Assembly: GCA_012517815.1 (NCBI GenBank)
Contig: JAAYUF010000051.1
Location: 1-64,000 of the forward strand
Direction: 5' to 3'
Length of the DNA: 64,000 nt
DNA from: Clostridiales bacterium
GTDB lineage: Bacteria; Bacillota; Clostridia; Christensenellales; Aristaeellaceae
Part shown: piece after piece, positions 42,931 to 51,734 of the stretch
How positions within the stretch are numbered: position 1 is the stretch's first letter
Layout of the letters: each line of letters opens with the position of its first letter
Notes under the pieces: generated by a model
What the model saw: the letters and a program-made list of their open reading frames with translations, nothing else
Told to the model about the DNA's origin: nothing
Databases searched by the model: none
Translations under genes and position numbers: made by a program

Positions 42931-42987
42931 AAAAAGCCCTCTGCAACTACCAGAGATTGATACAGCAATAGCATGTAACCGCGAGCA

Positions 42988-43010
42988 AAACCCTATAAAC
43001 ACTAGGGTTT
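42988..43010. terminator. Small hairpin between att site and tRNA
   Basis: AAACCCTA and TAGGGTTT, an 8-bp stem with a 7-base loop. A short terminator or host intergenic hairpin. Confidence 0.35.
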
Positions 43011-43025
43011 CACGATATACCAAAC

Positions 43026-43063
43026 ACCACCTATCGACAAGATTTCTCTTATCAATAGGTGGT
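43026..43063 (-). terminator. Terminator of tRNA-Lys
   Basis: ACCACCTAT and ATAGGTGGT form a 9-bp stem just downstream of the tRNA on the reverse strand, followed by GTTT. Confidence 0.55.
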
Positions 43064-43071
43064 ATCAGTTA

Positions 43072-43147
43072 TGGTACACCATTAGGGACTCGAACCCTAG
43101 ACACCCTGATTAAGAGTCAGGTGCTCTACCAACTGAGCTAATGGTGC
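43072..43147 (-). tRNA. tRNA-Lys (CTT)
   Basis: A 76-base cloverleaf on the reverse strand. The anticodon loop is CTCTTAA with anticodon CTT, the D arm contains AGCTCAGTTGGTAGAGC, and the T arm contains GGTTCGAGTCC. The acceptor stem GCACCAT pairs with ATGGTGT (a terminal G-U pair). CCA is encoded. A consensus promoter lies 40 bases upstream. Confidence 0.97.
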
Positions 43148-43187
43148 ATCTTGTCGTCTCACGTAGTTACGTTGACCGACGAAGACT

Positions 43188-43215
43188 ATTATACGCATTC
43201 TCAGCGAATTGTCAA
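43188..43215 (-). promoter_or_regulatory. Promoter of tRNA-Lys
   Basis: On the reverse strand a perfect TTGACA and perfect TATAAT with a 16-base spacer, 41 bases upstream of the tRNA 5' end. Confidence 0.85.
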
Positions 43216-44046
43216 CTTATTTTTCGTTCTCGCGTCGGTTTGTGTGTCGGTTTGTATGTCGGTTTGTGAATGGCAGGTAGAATTGCCGCCACCCTGTCGC
43301 GTCAGGCAACACAAAGGGTACGCCTTTTTGAAGCGGCCTTGCGGCCAAGGCGTCCGCGAGGATCATGGCAAGCCCGGCAATCAATCCGTCTGCCTTCGCG
43401 GTGGGTATACTTGACCGTATCCGTTTCCATGGGCAGAAAACGAGGGATGAGCTTGTTCCGGTTCTCCTTGCCGCCCCGTTCCCACGCGCAGTAGGGATGC
43501 GAAAAACCGATGTTCGCGCGCTATGGGGACCTGGATCGGACGGAGCGCTCCATCCACGCCCCATCCTAAAACTATGCCATTGGAAGTATTACGGTAAAGA
43601 ATGAAAAAGCGTTTGTGCTCCGGTAGCATCAAGCCGCAAAGAACAACGGCCGCCAGGAAGGGAACGCTTTCTCTGCAACGGTTTCATTGCGAAACCTGCA
43701 AGGTTTGGCAGATATGTTCGTCCAAGCGTATGAAAAGAATAGGAAAGACCATCACGTTTGTCTTGAATGCCTTTGAAGCGCGCTCGCCGTCTCCAAAAGC
43801 GGAACGGCCATCTCGCTTCGGGCAGCGTCATCCGCATACCGGCTGCATCGCCCGCAACCCGGTTTCTCCCCTTTCCCTCCCATGGTGTTCCGTCGCCTTG
43901 ACAACCGGTTCATCCTCGGAAAAATGGCGGCGCAGGGTTGTCAGGCCGAGCCACATGGGATACAATAACAAAAATGGCGAGGCGTTCCAAATGAACCGGA
44001 TCGGACAAGCGAAGCGCCCCGCCCACGTAGCAGGAGGTAGCGGAAT
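43216..44046. other. Intergenic host DNA with a 12-bp triple repeat
   Basis: No gene can be supported here: the frames listed have poor codon use and no ribosome binding sites. The region contains three tandem copies of GTCGGTTTGTRT at 43234-43269. It ends at the XRE regulator. Confidence 0.5.
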
Positions 44047-44538
44047 ATGGCGTCCAAAGTCGGTACCCTCATCAAGGAAGCCCGGAAACTGGCAGGGTTA
44101 ACCCAGGAAAAACTGGCCAAGAAGTTGGGCGGCGGCCTTACGGCGGCGGATATCGGCAAAGCGGAACGCGGCGAGCTAACGCTGCCGGTTGCCACCCTGC
44201 GAAAAATCGCCAAGCTAACGGGCGTCACGCAAGCGTCGCTGGTCAACGCGGCGAAAGGCACAGGCAGCACGGCCGCCGGCACAGCCGCCGCCAAGCCCCC
44301 CGCAAACGCCAGCATGAGCATGCGCGTTACATCAACCGAGAAAAAGCTCATCGAAAGCTACCGCAAAGCGGACACCGCCACCAAAAAGGCGGCCCTCGAC
44401 CTGCTGAAGGGAAAAAGCACGAGCCTCCTGTCCACGCTGGTTGGCGGCAGTACGGGCACAAGCGCCACAGGCCAGGATCAAGGGTCCGTCGCCGAAATGA
44501 TCACCGATGCCATCGGAAGCCTGTTAGGCAAAAGCTGA
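44047..44538 (+). CDS. XRE-family transcriptional regulator
   Basis: A 163-residue protein. An N-terminal HTH (residues ~5-60, LIKEARKLAGLTQEKLAKKL, then GGGLTAADIGKAERGE) is followed by an Ala/Thr/Gly-rich linker and a C-terminal helical region (TSTEKKLIESYRKADTATKK, ending in EMITDAIGSLLGK). AGGAGG precedes the ATG. It is the first host protein gene after the prophage and stands alone. Its targets are unknown. Confidence 0.8.
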   Translation: MASKVGTLIKEARKLAGLTQEKLAKKLGGGLTAADIGKAERGELTLPVATLRKIAKLTGVTQASLVNAAKGTGSTAAGTAAAKPPANASMSMRVTSTEKKLIESYRKADTATKKAALDLLKGKSTSLLSTLVGGSTGTSATGQDQGSVAEMITDAIGSLLGKS

Positions 44539-44903
44539 GATTTCACCGGATCGCGGGATGCGCCCTCATGCCGATCCGCGCGGATTCCGCCCTCCGTTCG
44601 CCGGCGAGCGTGTGATCCTCATGCCCCGGAAGGAGTACGGCGCATACACCCTGCGCCCATCCGGGCAACCTGGCGCATCGCCGTTGCGCCTGACGAACCG
44701 CGCCTCCCCGCTCAATGCCAGGGCGTTCACAGGCGGCCCGCGGGTTCCTCGGCCGGTCAGGAACGGCAATCCCAATTATAGCCGACCCGCAGCGCGATCA
44801 AGCAGATCAGCGCCTCCATTCCCCACCCAAACGACCAGGGAACCATTGAACACGGCCCGCAAATGCCTGTTAATCCAAGGCGGATTTGGGGTATACCCAA
44901 CGC
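44539..44903. other. GC-rich intergenic region, no gene seen
   Basis: The open frame on the plus strand here (44558-45061) has atypical composition and overlaps the oxidoreductase gene. A TTGAAC-N18-TTAATC sequence about 50 bases before the oxidoreductase start is a weak promoter candidate. Confidence 0.35.
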
Positions 44904-46610
44904 ATGGAAGGAGGAGTTCCTCTGATCAATCTCTGTATTGGCGGCGCCGCCGGCGAAGGCATCGAGACCATGGCCGGCATTCTGGAAAAGGCACTGCAAC
45001 GTTCCGGGTATTTCGTGTTTTCCATGCGCGATTTCATGTCCCGCATCCGCGGAGGGCATAATTTCGCGCAGATCCGCTTCGGCTCCGAGCCGGTCGCGGC
45101 GCATGTGGATGCGCTGGACATACTGGTTGCCTACGACGAGCGCACGTATGCCGAGCATCAAAGCCGGCTGAAAGCCGACGGGCTGCTGCTGTGCGATCCG
45201 GGCCTGGGCCTTTCGGACGCTCGCCTGCTGCCGATCCCCATCCGCAGCCTGGCGAAGGAATCCGGCAACGCGCGCACCGTAGGCGTGGTTTGCGTTGGCG
45301 CGTTGCTCAAGCTGATGAGCCTGCCGCTGGCAAACGCCGAGGCGGCGCTGCGGGAAACGCTGGCTCCGGGCATCCTGGAGATGAACCTCACGGCGCTGCA
45401 CAAGGGTTATGAAAGCTCCGCTGAAATGCGCCGTCTGCCGCCTCCCACGGCGAGCGGACGGCTGCTGATGACCGGCGCGGAAGCCATGGCCATGGGCGCG
45501 CTGGCGGGGGGCCTGCGGTTCTACAGCGCCTACCCGATGTCCCCCGCCACTTCGTTGCTGACGTTCTTTACGGCGCAAAGCGAACCCCTGCGCCTGATGG
45601 TGGAGCAGGCGGAGGACGAAATCGCGGCGATCAACATGGCGTTGGGCGCATCCTACGCGGGCGCGCGCGCGATGGTCGGCACCAGCGGCGGCGGTTTTTC
45701 GCTGATGGTCGAAGGCCTCGGGCTAGCGGGCATCGCCGAACTGCCCATCGTGATTGCCGACGTACAGCGCCCCGGCCCGGCCACGGGCTTGCCGACCCGT
45801 ACCGAGCAAAGCGATTTGCTGTTTGCCTGTTTTGCCTCGCAGGGCGAGTTCCCCCGGATAGTCATTGCCGTTCGGGATCATGCCGACGCGTTCTACCAGA
45901 CGGCGCGCGCCTTCCAGCTTGCGTGGAAGTACCAGATGCCGGTGCTGCTGTTAAGCGATGAATATCTGGCCGATTCCGCAGCGACCATTGCGCCGCCGGA
46001 TGTGGAAAAGGCCGCGCACAGCGTCGCCCCGCTTCCGCGTGAGGCCGATCCGCCGGGCGTGTACCGCCGCTACGCGCTGACCGACAGCGGCATATCGCCC
46101 CTGCGCGTTCCGGGCAAGAGCGACGGGCTGGTGCGCGCGGACAGCGACGAACACGCGGAGGAAGGCACGATCACCGAAAGCGCGCAGGTGCGCGTCCAGA
46201 TGGTCGACAAGCGTGCCCGCAAGCTGGAGGGGCTCAAAGCCGAGCTTTATGAGCCCGAGTATACCGGCGTGACCAGGCCCAGGGTGCTGCTGGTCGGGTT
46301 TGGCTCGACCTCCGCCGCAATCACCGAGGCCGTGTCCATCCTCAACAGCCACGGGCTGTCGGTCGGCGCGCTCTTGTTTGGCGACGTGTATCCGCTCCCC
46401 CGCAAACGCCTCGAAGCCTTCTGGCAGCAGGCCGACGCAGTCTACAGCGTGGAACAGAACGCGACCGCCCAGTTGGCGAAGCTCATCCGCATGGAAACCG
46501 GCCTGGGCTGCACGGACAGCCTGCTTAAGTACAGCGGCCGGCAACTGTCGGTGGATGAGATCGTCTCGGGGCTGGAAGCGTTCGGGATTGGCAGGGAGGT
46601 GCCGGTATGA
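44904..46610 (+). CDS. 2-oxoacid:acceptor oxidoreductase, fused gamma-alpha subunit
   Basis: About 568 residues. The first ~185 are a POR gamma-type domain (CIGGAAGEGIETMAGILEKA and MSRIRGGHNFAQIRFGSEP). Residues ~195-560 are the alpha domain (AMAMGALAGGLRFYSAYPMS, VQRPGPATGLPTRTEQSDL), with the usual C-terminal Rossmann part (VLLVGFGSTSAAI). With the beta subunit it would oxidise a 2-oxoacid to acyl-CoA, reducing ferredoxin. ATG 44904 lacks a ribosome binding site, whereas AAGGAGGAG precedes a CTG at 44922 by seven bases; that CTG may be the real start. Confidence 0.9.
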   Translation: MEGGVPLINLCIGGAAGEGIETMAGILEKALQRSGYFVFSMRDFMSRIRGGHNFAQIRFGSEPVAAHVDALDILVAYDERTYAEHQSRLKADGLLLCDPGLGLSDARLLPIPIRSLAKESGNARTVGVVCVGALLKLMSLPLANAEAALRETLAPGILEMNLTALHKGYESSAEMRRLPPPTASGRLLMTGAEAMAMGALAGGLRFYSAYPMSPATSLLTFFTAQSEPLRLMVEQAEDEIAAINMALGASYAGARAMVGTSGGGFSLMVEGLGLAGIAELPIVIADVQRPGPATGLPTRTEQSDLLFACFASQGEFPRIVIAVRDHADAFYQTARAFQLAWKYQMPVLLLSDEYLADSAATIAPPDVEKAAHSVAPLPREADPPGVYRRYALTDSGISPLRVPGKSDGLVRADSDEHAEEGTITESAQVRVQMVDKRARKLEGLKAELYEPEYTGVTRPRVLLVGFGSTSAAITEAVSILNSHGLSVGALLFGDVYPLPRKRLEAFWQQADAVYSVEQNATAQLAKLIRMETGLGCTDSLLKYSGRQLSVDEIVSGLEAFGIGREVPV

Positions 46611-47455
46611 CGGACTTTGCATTTCACAGCGACCAGAGCGCGTGGTGCCCGGGCTGCGGGAATTTTGACATCGCCGTCACATTGGCCGCGGTGCTGGGAG
46701 AATTGCGGCTGACGCCGGAACGGGTGCTGTTGGTGGGCGGCATCGGGCAAGCCGCCAAGCTGAACCAGTATATCGACGCCAACGGGTATTCGGGCCTGCA
46801 CGGGCGCGCCCTGCCCGCGGCCGTCGCGGCCAAGATGGCCAACGAGGCGCTGACCGTGATTGTCGACACCGGGGACGGAGATTCCTACGGCGAAGGCGGC
46901 AACCACTTCCTGCACAACATCCGCCGCAATGTGGACATCACGCATTTCGCGCACGACAACCAGATCTACGGGCTCACCAAGGGCCAGACGTCGCCCACCT
47001 CCGATCCCTGCGGGCAGGGCCGGGGCGGCGCGTGCAACCTCGGCAAACCGTTCAATCCGCTGCTGGTCGCACTGGCGGCGGGCGCAACCTTTGTGGCCCG
47101 CACAATCAGCGGCAACCGGGAGCACATGGCCGGGGTCATGAAAGCCGCCATCCTGCACAATGGGTACGCGCTGGTGGATATCCTGCAGCCCTGCGTGAGC
47201 TTTAACAAAGTGAACACCTTCGCCTACTACAAGGAACATACCTACGCACTGGAGGCGGATTACGACGCGGCCCATCTGGAAACGGCCCTGCTCAGGAGCC
47301 TCGAATACGGTCCGAAGATTCCCATCGGCATCTTCTATCAGGTGGAGCGGCCCACCTATCACCAGCAGCGCCCCGGGCTGTACGACGGCACGCCCATGAT
47401 CGACAAGCCGGTTTCGCTTCCCGAGGTGGAAGCGCTGCTGGCCCGTTTCGCCTGA
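46607..47455 (+). CDS. 2-oxoacid:acceptor oxidoreductase, beta subunit
   Basis: A 282-residue thiamine-pyrophosphate subunit. WCPGCGNFDIAV near the N-terminus, the TPP/Mg2+ motif GDGDSYGEGGNHFLHNIRRN (about residues 87-106), and DNQIYGLTKGQTSPTS are characteristic. It starts in an ATGA overlap with the alpha subunit, so the two are coupled. The substrate (pyruvate, 2-oxoglutarate, or another) cannot be read from sequence. No separate ferredoxin-like delta subunit is encoded, as in two-subunit KorAB-type enzymes. Confidence 0.93.
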   Translation: MTDFAFHSDQSAWCPGCGNFDIAVTLAAVLGELRLTPERVLLVGGIGQAAKLNQYIDANGYSGLHGRALPAAVAAKMANEALTVIVDTGDGDSYGEGGNHFLHNIRRNVDITHFAHDNQIYGLTKGQTSPTSDPCGQGRGGACNLGKPFNPLLVALAAGATFVARTISGNREHMAGVMKAAILHNGYALVDILQPCVSFNKVNTFAYYKEHTYALEADYDAAHLETALLRSLEYGPKIPIGIFYQVERPTYHQQRPGLYDGTPMIDKPVSLPEVEALLARFA

Positions 47456-47586
47456 GGGCGCGTATTTCGGCCCAATGCGCCGGGGCGCCGGCGAGCTCGT
47501 CCCGCGCGTCCGAAGCGGGCGGCAGGGCGCGGCGGGCCGCAAGGAGGCGGCCGCTGCGCGTTACCCGCCGGCGCGGGCCTGCGGAT

Positions 47587-48711
47587 TCACCGAAAGAAGG
47601 TGCGAATCACGTTGCGGACGGTTTCGTAGAGATTGACGTCCGAAAGCTGTCTGGCTTCCTCAAACGCCATCGGAAGGCGATTGATGCTGAAGGCCGCGGT
47701 AAGCCCCTGCTCGTACAGCGCGTCGACATTCCCCTGAATGCCCCCGCACACTGCGATCACAGGCACGGCGTGCGCGCGCGTCTCCCGCAGGATGCCGCTG
47801 ATCACCTTGCCGTACGCGCTCTGGGCGTCCATGCGGCCTTCGCCGGTCAGCACCAGCGAGGCATCGGCCACCTGCCGCCGGAAGCCTGCCACCTCCAGCA
47901 CGGTTTGAATGCCGCTGGCCAGCGTGCCGCCCAGCAGCGCAACGGCGCCCGCGCCCATCCCGCCGGCGGCCCCGCTGCCGGGAACGTTGCGGATATCCGC
48001 GCCCAAATCGCGCTGGATAACGTCCGCCAGATGGGACAGGCCCTCGTCCAGAACCCGGACCATCGCCTCGTCCGCGCCTTTCTGGGGGGCGTAGACGGCC
48101 GCCGCGCCAAGCTCGCCGCACAGCGGGTTGGTCACGTCGCACATCACCTGCAACTGAACGGATTCCCGCCTGAGGAGGGAGTCGCTAAGGTTGATGCGCT
48201 CAATCTCGCGCAGGGTACGCCCGACGGGGACAAACGCCAGGCCGTCCCGGTTGATGAAACGCACGCCCAGCGCCGCCGCCGCGCCGCACCCGCCGTCGTT
48301 GGTGGCGCTGCCGCCCAAGCCCAAGTAGACGCGCCTTGCGCCGCTGCGAACCGCCTCGCCGATCAGCTCTCCAACGCCGAAGGTCCCGGCGTTCATCACA
48401 TCCGGCTGAGCCCCCATCAGCGGCAGCCCGGCCGCCATGGCGGTTTCCACCACGGCGCTGCCGTCGGGCAGCCATCCGTAGGCGGCGTCCAGCATTTCCC
48501 CGCGCGGGCCGTGCACCCGGACGGGTTTCCGCTGCCCGCCGGTTGCCAGCACGATCGCGTCCACCGTGCCCTCCCCGCCGTCCGCGATCGGCATACGCAC
48601 AACCCGGATGGTCGGGTCTTCCGCGTGGATCGCGGATTGCATCACGTTGCACACCGTAAGGGCGGATAACGTTCCCTTGAACGAATCAGGCGCCAGAAGA
48701 ACCTTTTTCAT
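47587..48711 (-). CDS. Glycerate kinase (GarK/GlxK type)
   Basis: A 374-residue type I glycerate 2-kinase. Characteristic segments are MKKVLLAPDSFKGTLSA, RMPIADGGEGTVDA, YLGLGGSATNDGGCGAAAAL (residues ~129-148) and VLTGEGRMDAQSAYGKVISG. It phosphorylates D-glycerate to feed glycolysis. GAAAGGA lies seven bases before the ATG. It is divergent from the GntR regulator and may share its control. It fits downstream of the class II aldolase in a C3/C4 acid pathway. Confidence 0.95.
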   Translation of the reverse strand: MKKVLLAPDSFKGTLSALTVCNVMQSAIHAEDPTIRVVRMPIADGGEGTVDAIVLATGGQRKPVRVHGPRGEMLDAAYGWLPDGSAVVETAMAAGLPLMGAQPDVMNAGTFGVGELIGEAVRSGARRVYLGLGGSATNDGGCGAAAALGVRFINRDGLAFVPVGRTLREIERINLSDSLLRRESVQLQVMCDVTNPLCGELGAAAVYAPQKGADEAMVRVLDEGLSHLADVIQRDLGADIRNVPGSGAAGGMGAGAVALLGGTLASGIQTVLEVAGFRRQVADASLVLTGEGRMDAQSAYGKVISGILRETRAHAVPVIAVCGGIQGNVDALYEQGLTAAFSINRLPMAFEEARQLSDVNLYETVRNVIRTFFR

Positions 48712-49126
48712 GTCCGTTTCCTTTCATGGTTGACGGCGGCTCAGGCGCGGGATACGCCGCCGCCGGAGTAATATGGTTTCAAATCATGAGCGCCACCCTC
48801 TGGCGGCGATTTGACGCCGCGGCGTTGTCGTCAACGCCGGACGCAGCCCCGCAGCGCCTTCGTTTCCGCTTCTCGCCGCCGCAAAGCATCGTGCGCGCGC
48901 TTTGACGCCTGCATGAAATGCCTTGCATACGGAAGGTGCAAAGATGCCGCCTGCCGCCAAAGAGCCGCGCCCCCGCCCGCCGTTTGCGCCTCCGCCCCCA
49001 CGCCCCGCGGCGCTTGCCGGCAACGCGTCAAATGAATAACCAAAATCATGCGTGAGGCTTTCCCTTTTTCCCCATCTCTGGTATACTGTATCCGTAATCC
49101 AATCGCACGGAAAGAAAGGCAAGCGC
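48712..49126. promoter_or_regulatory. Divergent control region between glycerate kinase and GntR genes
   Basis: No gene is supported. GGTATACTGTATCC (49080-49093) contains a TATACT -10 for the GntR gene and matches, in reverse complement, the motif at the TRAP promoter in 12 of 14 positions. Near the kinase end is a GC-rich stretch (GGCGGC...GCCGCC) able to form a hairpin. Confidence 0.5.
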
Positions 49127-49810
49127 ATGTACGATAATACCAACAGACCGAAAAGGGAATCCCCCATCGTGACCGAAACGGTATCCGACAAGGTGTACCG
49201 TCATTTAAAGGATGCCATCATCCGCGGGGATCTTCGCCGGGGCCAACGCATCGTGCAGGAACAGCTGACGGAGGAATTGCAGGTGAGCCGCACGCCGATC
49301 CGCGACGCGCTGCAACGCCTGAGCGCCGAGGGGCTGGTCGTCAGCAAGCCGTTTCACGGCGCGGTTGTGTTTGAGCTCTCGGAAAGCGAGCTGCACGAGC
49401 TGTACGATATCCGCATCCTGATGGAGAACTACGCTTGCGAGCATTCATTGGACACAATGTCCAAAGACCAGCTTCACGCCATGGAGGTGCTCAACGACCG
49501 CATCCTCAGCAACCGCAACGATGTGCACGCATGCATGGCCTGCGACAGCGAGTTCCACATGATCGCGTGCTGCTCCAACAACCTGCACTACATCAAGCCG
49601 TTTCTGGACAGCGTATGGGATAAAAGCAACCCCTACAAGGCGCTCTACTACACCGTGCCCCGCTACGTGGAGGAAACCTACAAGCAGCACAAGCAGATCA
49701 TCGACTGCTTTGCCCGGAAGGATCGCGCGCGCCTGTCCCAAAGCATCGAAAGCCACCTGCGCGACGTGGTGCATGTCGTTTCCATGAACCCGCTGTTTCA
49801 CGACACCTGA
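49127..49810 (+). CDS. GntR-family regulator, FadR/FCD type
   Basis: A 227-residue regulator. The wHTH (residues ~21-75) shows DKVYRHLKDAIIRGDLRRGQ and QVSRTPIRDALQRLSAEGLV. The FCD ligand domain has ELYDIRILMENYACEHS, a CDSEFHMIACCSN segment, HKQIIDC and ESHLRDVVH, giving the metal-binding D/H pattern. The ATG at 49127 is chosen for GAAAGGC upstream and because the frame from 49052 includes the promoter. It probably senses an organic acid and regulates both itself and the convergent TRAP operon through the shared motif. Confidence 0.93.
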   Translation: MYDNTNRPKRESPIVTETVSDKVYRHLKDAIIRGDLRRGQRIVQEQLTEELQVSRTPIRDALQRLSAEGLVVSKPFHGAVVFELSESELHELYDIRILMENYACEHSLDTMSKDQLHAMEVLNDRILSNRNDVHACMACDSEFHMIACCSNNLHYIKPFLDSVWDKSNPYKALYYTVPRYVEETYKQHKQIIDCFARKDRARLSQSIESHLRDVVHVVSMNPLFHDT

Positions 49811-49841
49811 AAGCGCGCGGCGGGCTGATCCTTTTGGCGAA

Positions 49842-49887
49842 AACCCAACGGGGAGAACCGGCGCAGGCCGGTTCTCCCCGTTGGGTT
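49842..49887. terminator. Perfect 21-bp bidirectional terminator
   Basis: A 21-bp uninterrupted stem (CCCAACGGGGAGAACC and its complement) with a GCAG loop, lying between the converging GntR and aldolase genes. Reading leftward it is followed by TTTTCGCC. Confidence 0.88.
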
Positions 49888-49905
49888 ACTGAACCGGCGC
49901 GCCGC

Positions 49906-50505
49906 TTACCCGCTCAGCCCGGAGAGCTGCGCGATCATGGCGGTTTCTTCCACCAGTTCGGCCGTCAGGGCGGCGTCGCGCATGTCCGCGCCCAACGCCA
50001 CCTGGCCGTGCCCGCGCAGCAGGAAGGATTTCATCTGCGGGTGTTGCCGCAGGATGTCCAAGATGCCCGCGAAATGTTCTTCCGGCACAACATAGCTGTG
50101 CGTGTCAAACACGGGGCAAAGGCCCCCCAGCTTGATCCCCGCATGATGCGTGGCCATGAGCAGCTCCTCGTGCCGGGCCGCCCAGGCGGTCGCCCACGGC
50201 GAGTGACAGTGCATGATGGCGCCGATCTGCGCAAATTCGCGGTAGATCGCCCCGTGCAACAGGCTTTCCTTGGACGGCTTTCCGTTTCCCTCCACGCGCT
50301 GCCCCGCGAAATCGGCGATCACCAGCGTGTCCAGGCTCAGGCTGCCGAAGTCCACGTTGCTGCCCTTGACGATCATATACGCCGTTCCCGGGATGCGGAC
50401 GCTCAGGTTGCCGCCGTCGCTCCGCTGGTATTGGAGCGTGTAGAATTTGTGCGCCTCCCACAGGAGCGCTTCCGCAAGCCCGCGGTACTGTTCCAGCAAT
50501 TTCAT
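49906..50505 (-). CDS. Class II aldolase/adducin family protein
   Basis: A 199-residue zinc aldolase-type protein. RSDGGNLSVRIPGTAYMIVK and the zinc site IMHCHSPWATAWAAR with a third histidine in RGHGQVALG are characteristic of AraD/FucA relatives, including sugar-acid decarboxylases and aldolases. The substrate is unknown; relatives act on phosphorylated four- to six-carbon sugars and acids. It is the last gene of the TRAP operon and overlaps the Tm-1-like gene by four bases. Confidence 0.9.
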   Translation of the reverse strand: MKLLEQYRGLAEALLWEAHKFYTLQYQRSDGGNLSVRIPGTAYMIVKGSNVDFGSLSLDTLVIADFAGQRVEGNGKPSKESLLHGAIYREFAQIGAIMHCHSPWATAWAARHEELLMATHHAGIKLGGLCPVFDTHSYVVPEEHFAGILDILRQHPQMKSFLLRGHGQVALGADMRDAALTAELVEETAMIAQLSGLSG

Positions 50506-51728
50506 ACGCCCTCCAGCAATTTCAGGGTTTCCTGCACGATCAGGTCGGCGAAGGCCGTGTCGATAAACGCGTACGGGCTGCTCACATAGCGGATTTCCTT
50601 TTTCAGCCCCTGCCGGAACATCGCGTCCATCCTGCGGATCGTCTCCGGCTTATGGAACGGCTCGCCCTCCTGGCACAGCGTGCGCAGCCCTCCCAGCGGC
50701 AGGAGCACCGTGACGGGCCCCCGGGACGCGTTCACGCGCCGGATGATGGTACCGGTGATGTCGAGAATCTCCTTCTCATACAGCCGGGTGTGGGTCAGGT
50801 CCGCGTTATGCCACACATAGCCGCGGGCTTCCTCGTCGTCAAACAGCTCATCCTTGCGCAGGCAGGCAAAGTCGATCCCGCCGGGGCACACCAGCATGGG
50901 GACGCCCATCTCCGCCGCCGCCGTCAGCCGGTTGTCCGCGCCCTTGCTGTACCCGTAACCGCCGAAGTATTCGGCCGTCATTTCGTGCAGGGTCAGGTCC
51001 ATGACCGCCCGGATATGGCCGTCGCGGATCATTTCCTCCATCACGCGGCCGCCCATGCCGGTGGAATGGAAGCTGATCGTCTCTTTGCCCAGCGCGCGCA
51101 GCGCGTCCATCGCGCGCATGACGGTATCGTTGGTGATGCCCATCAGCGTCGCGGCGATCAGGTTTCGCCCCGCGGTGTTGATTTCCCCGTTGCCGCGCTC
51201 CGCCATGCCGATGATGGCCGCGGCCGCGTTGCCAAGGATGGACTCCGACAGCGGATTGATCCCCGTGAAGTCCACCACGGAGGGCACCACCGTGATATCC
51301 CGGTCGCCGACGACCGTCTCAAAATGACGGTAGCCGCTCGCGATGGTGGATACGATCAGCTTGGGAAAGCCGATGGGCAACCTGCGAAAGGCGGCGGAGC
51401 TTACCACTGTGTTTTGCAAACCGCCCATGCCCAGCGCCGCGTCGACGATTTTCTCCTTTTGCAACCGGCCGACCACCCTGGTCACCGAGGCGGACATCGC
51501 CGCGATCGCTTCGGATTTGGGCAGCCGGTGGACGTCCGCCCACTCCCAGCCGCCCTCGCGCAGCACTTCCTCGCGGGTGATATCGGCCGTGAACGCGACG
51601 TTGGGGCCGGTGCTGATATCCACCACCAGCGGCCGATGGCCGGCGTTGCGGATGAAGTCGGCCATGTAGCGGATTTCATGGTATTTCGTATCGCAGCACG
51701 CGACGATGGCTATGCTTTTCACGCCCAA
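50502..51728 (-). CDS. Tm-1-like ATP-binding protein (UPF0261)
   Basis: A 408-residue protein of the UPF0261/Tm-1 N-terminal family. The N-terminus AIVACCDTKYHEIRYMADFI, the glycine motif ALGMGGLQNTVVSSAAF, and the segment ISFHSTGMGGRVMEEMI are typical, as is the later VLLPLGGLRTLCQEGEPF. Plant Tm-1 binds ATP and a viral helicase; the bacterial function is uncharacterised, though the genes recur in catabolic clusters with aldolases and TRAP transporters. It lies seven bases after the MBL-fold gene. Confidence 0.93.
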   Translation of the reverse strand: MGVKSIAIVACCDTKYHEIRYMADFIRNAGHRPLVVDISTGPNVAFTADITREEVLREGGWEWADVHRLPKSEAIAAMSASVTRVVGRLQKEKIVDAALGMGGLQNTVVSSAAFRRLPIGFPKLIVSTIASGYRHFETVVGDRDITVVPSVVDFTGINPLSESILGNAAAAIIGMAERGNGEINTAGRNLIAATLMGITNDTVMRAMDALRALGKETISFHSTGMGGRVMEEMIRDGHIRAVMDLTLHEMTAEYFGGYGYSKGADNRLTAAAEMGVPMLVCPGGIDFACLRKDELFDDEEARGYVWHNADLTHTRLYEKEILDITGTIIRRVNASRGPVTVLLPLGGLRTLCQEGEPFHKPETIRRMDAMFRQGLKKEIRYVSSPYAFIDTAFADLIVQETLKLLEGV

Positions 51729-51734
51729 TCCCCC

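Noticed and set aside
43234-43269. CRISPR-like short repeats
   Set aside because: Three adjacent 12-bp copies without spacers; a simple tandem repeat. No Cas genes in the window.
43601-44101. 166-residue frame before the XRE regulator
   Set aside because: No family pattern, poor codon use, overlaps the well-supported XRE start.
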